From Bacteroidia bacterium (GTDB taxonomy: Bacteria; Bacteroidota; Bacteroidia; UBA8524): a stretch of DNA of 16,059 nt. Below the pieces are notes generated by a model. It was not told where the DNA came from and made no database searches. It saw only the letters and a list, made by a program, of their open reading frames with translations. Positions 14,819 through 16,059 of this stretch are shown in pieces. The stretch covers positions 1 to 16,059 of the forward strand of contig JALRIQ010000237.1 of the NCBI GenBank assembly GCA_023277325.1, written 5' to 3'. Position 1 is the stretch's first letter. Each line of letters opens with the position of its first letter. The position numbers and the translations under genes are program-made.

Positions 14819-15520
14819 CTAAGCCTCCTCTAATCCCGAAGCAAAGGCGCGCAAGGCATTATAGAGTGCCAAATGAATTCCCCTTTGGTAGGCTGATTTT
14901 TTAATTGCCGCACGAATCTCCTCCTCCGTATCCTGCACATCAAAAAAGGACAAAAGTGGCACGTAAATCTCAGCTAGTTCCTCCGTTTGGATATGCTCAG
15001 CCGTTGCAAGGATTTCGTGAATGTCAGCATCAGCGATTTCTTCGTTTTTGATGATTTCCTCGTAGACAAAGAAATCGTCCTGGTAAAGCTCATCATCCGC
15101 AAGAAGGAATTCATTCAGGAAGTCCATCAGGTCAATTTCAATATCCTGGGTGGCAGCTTCGGTCAGGTAGATATACATATTCAGCATTTCACTGCCTCGG
15201 TCGCTGGTTTCATCTTCGATTTGTAACCATTCTTCCGATTCAAGGTAATTCTCATCCATCTGAGCAGAATCAGAAGCGATGAAGCTCAACATGAGCAGGT
15301 CAAATAGATAATCATAGAGCGGCTCAAATGCTGGATGTGCCTCAATGGTAGTATCCATTTCGGCCAGCTTCTTTTTAAAGTCGCCTGTATGACCAAGCAA
15401 GGCCACCATATCGGTTAACAATAGGTGTCCTTCTTCAGCATTCACTTCTGAAGATCCATCAACAAAGCCACGAATCATGGCTTGTAATGCGTTTTTTATA
15501 GGTGGGATTATCTGACTCAT
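14819..15520 (-). CDS. Highly acidic protein of unknown function between pyrC-like gene and uvrC
   Basis: I do not recognise this 233-residue protein. A GTG at 15532 would add four residues, but the ATG at 15520 forms an ATGA overlap with the stop of the upstream dihydroorotase-family gene and is the better start. The stop is three bases before uvrC. There is no signal peptide and no long membrane segment, so it is probably cytoplasmic. About 50 of 233 residues are Asp or Glu against about 12 Lys or Arg, concentrated in residues 85-200 (for example ADDELYQDDF at 141-150). The C-terminal part (about 200-230, AAIKKSAYQRGIHLALYNAL) is basic to neutral and probably helical, as is most of the chain. 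Zinc, nucleotide and nuclease motifs are absent. It might be a DNA-mimic or partner protein; that is only inference. Confidence 0.75.
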   Translation of the reverse strand: MSQIIPPIKNALQAMIRGFVDGSSEVNAEEGHLLLTDMVALLGHTGDFKKKLAEMDTTIEAHPAFEPLYDYLFDLLMLSFIASDSAQMDENYLESEEWLQIEDETSDRGSEMLNMYIYLTEAATQDIEIDLMDFLNEFLLADDELYQDDFFVYEEIIKNEEIADADIHEILATAEHIQTEELAEIYVPLLSFFDVQDTEEEIRAAIKKSAYQRGIHLALYNALRAFASGLEEA

Positions 15521-16059
15521 GCTGGGTTCCACTTTCCTTTTGTATAGATTCCGATTGCTTTACCTTTTAATTCTTTCATCCAAAATGGATTGTATATGGA
15601 TTTTGAGCGATTGCTCTGTTTATCCAAGGTCCACGCCTCTTCACGGCTGAATACGCTCAGGTTAGCAGGCTCACCAACGGCAATCTTGCCAAGTTCCTGT
15701 TTCATGAGTTTCCGGGGATTGGAGGACAATACTTCTACCAAACGCTCATCGCTGATTGCTGGAACTGCGGAGAGCAAAGCAGGAAGCACAGTTTGAATGC
15801 TGCTTATTCCAAAAGCGGCATAATCAAATTCCACTTGCTTATGCTCCGTATCTTCTGGATGATGATCGGATACGACGGCGTCGATGGTTCCATCCAATAC
15901 GGCCTTTCTCAATGCTTTGACATGTTCTTTAGAGCGTAGCGGAGGAAAGACCTTGTAACGGGTATCGTATTCTTCCATATCACTGTCGTCGAATACCAGC
16001 TGATGCACAGCCACATCGCAGCTTACAGCCAGGCCTTCTTTTTTCGCCGCTTTGATACT
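15517..16059 (-). CDS. pyrC: Dihydroorotase-family protein, C-terminal part (possibly PyrC'-type)
   Basis: The frame runs open to the window edge, so only the last 180 residues are present. An internal GTG at 16014 could be mistaken for the start, but the family motif CDVAVHQLVF spans it. The rest matches amidohydrolase-fold dihydroorotases, which cyclise carbamoyl-aspartate: KVFPPLRS, LDGTIDAVVSDHHPED, EFDYAAFGI and the C-terminal NPRKLMK and GEPANLSVF strands. The catalytic Asp of SDH is present. However, the substrate-contact signatures differ from active enzymes: KVFPPLR instead of NPPLR, and SDHHPED instead of SDHAPH. This resembles the non-catalytic PyrC' subunits that support aspartate transcarbamoylase in Pseudomonas. 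Database annotation will probably read pyrC. The gene overlaps the next gene by ATGA. Confidence 0.85.
   Translation of the reverse strand, partial: SIKAAKKEGLAVSCDVAVHQLVFDDSDMEEYDTRYKVFPPLRSKEHVKALRKAVLDGTIDAVVSDHHPEDTEHKQVEFDYAAFGISSIQTVLPALLSAVPAISDERLVEVLSSNPRKLMKQELGKIAVGEPANLSVFSREEAWTLDKQSNRSKSIYNPFWMKELKGKAIGIYTKGKWNPA

Noticed and set aside
15521..15532. GTG start at 15532 for the acidic protein
   Set aside because: The ATG at 15520 gives the standard ATGA stop-start overlap; the GTG adds only four residues.
15517..16014. Dihydroorotase-family gene starting at the GTG at 16014
   Set aside because: The frame continues to the window edge and encodes family sequence upstream of that GTG, so it is an internal codon of a gene cut by the window.
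14819..16059. Possible defence or toxin-antitoxin module built around the acidic protein
   Set aside because: Its neighbours are housekeeping genes, it has no toxin or antitoxin fold features, and nothing nearby suggests mobility.
1..16059. CRISPR arrays, insertion sequences, phage genes, tRNAs or integration sites
   Set aside because: No repeat-spacer pattern, transposase, integrase, terminal inverted repeats or cloverleaf sequence was seen on either strand.

Overview
The window looks like a stretch of Bacteroidota chromosome (Flavobacteriia/Cytophagia-like; the genus cannot be told from the sequence). The evidence is a secreted metalloprotease with a C-terminal type IX secretion-type sorting domain, a TamL-type outer-membrane assembly lipoprotein, starts with little Shine-Dalgarno sequence, and -7 boxes close to the Bacteroidota consensus TAnnTTTG. 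Gene density is very high, with no gene-free gap above about 140 bases. I see no phage, insertion sequence, CRISPR array, tRNA or rRNA, and nothing resembling a defence or mobile island.

Layout. 1-1.85 kb, minus strand: the N-terminus of an unknown secreted protein cut by the window edge, a YafK-like L,D-transpeptidase, and a YjdF/DUF2238 membrane protein. 1.9-5.3 kb, minus strand: a tamL-pyrD pair one base apart, ended by a small hairpin. A SpoU/TrmH rRNA/tRNA methyltransferase gene starts head-to-head with tamL, with only 9 bases between the two start codons. It converges, with a 2-base gap, on a conserved unknown secreted protein (6.06-6.89 kb). 7.0-8.2 kb: an acetyl-CoA acetyltransferase with a textbook terminator. 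8.2-9.15 kb, plus strand: a single-gene unit for a tandem universal stress protein, with a recognisable promoter and a terminator lying inside the 3' end of the convergent protease gene. 9.08-11.47 kb, minus strand: a YigZ/IMPACT gene overlapping the secreted metalloprotease gene. 11.56-12.99 kb, plus strand: an MtfA-like zinc peptidase with an unusual membrane-anchored C-terminal extension. 13.0-16.06 kb, minus strand: a tightly coupled series of a dihydroorotase-family gene (5' end outside the window), a very acidic unknown protein, and uvrC.

The genes are mainly housekeeping: envelope (L,D-transpeptidase, TamL), pyrimidine synthesis (pyrD and a dihydroorotase relative), DNA repair (uvrC), RNA modification (trmH), acyl-CoA metabolism and stress response. 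I did not find a convincing new multi-gene system. The items most worth a second look are the dihydroorotase relative with altered active-site signatures beside an acidic unknown, the MtfA peptidase fused to a multi-spanning membrane region, the terminator embedded in the protease coding sequence, and the 9-base divergent tamL/trmH start region.
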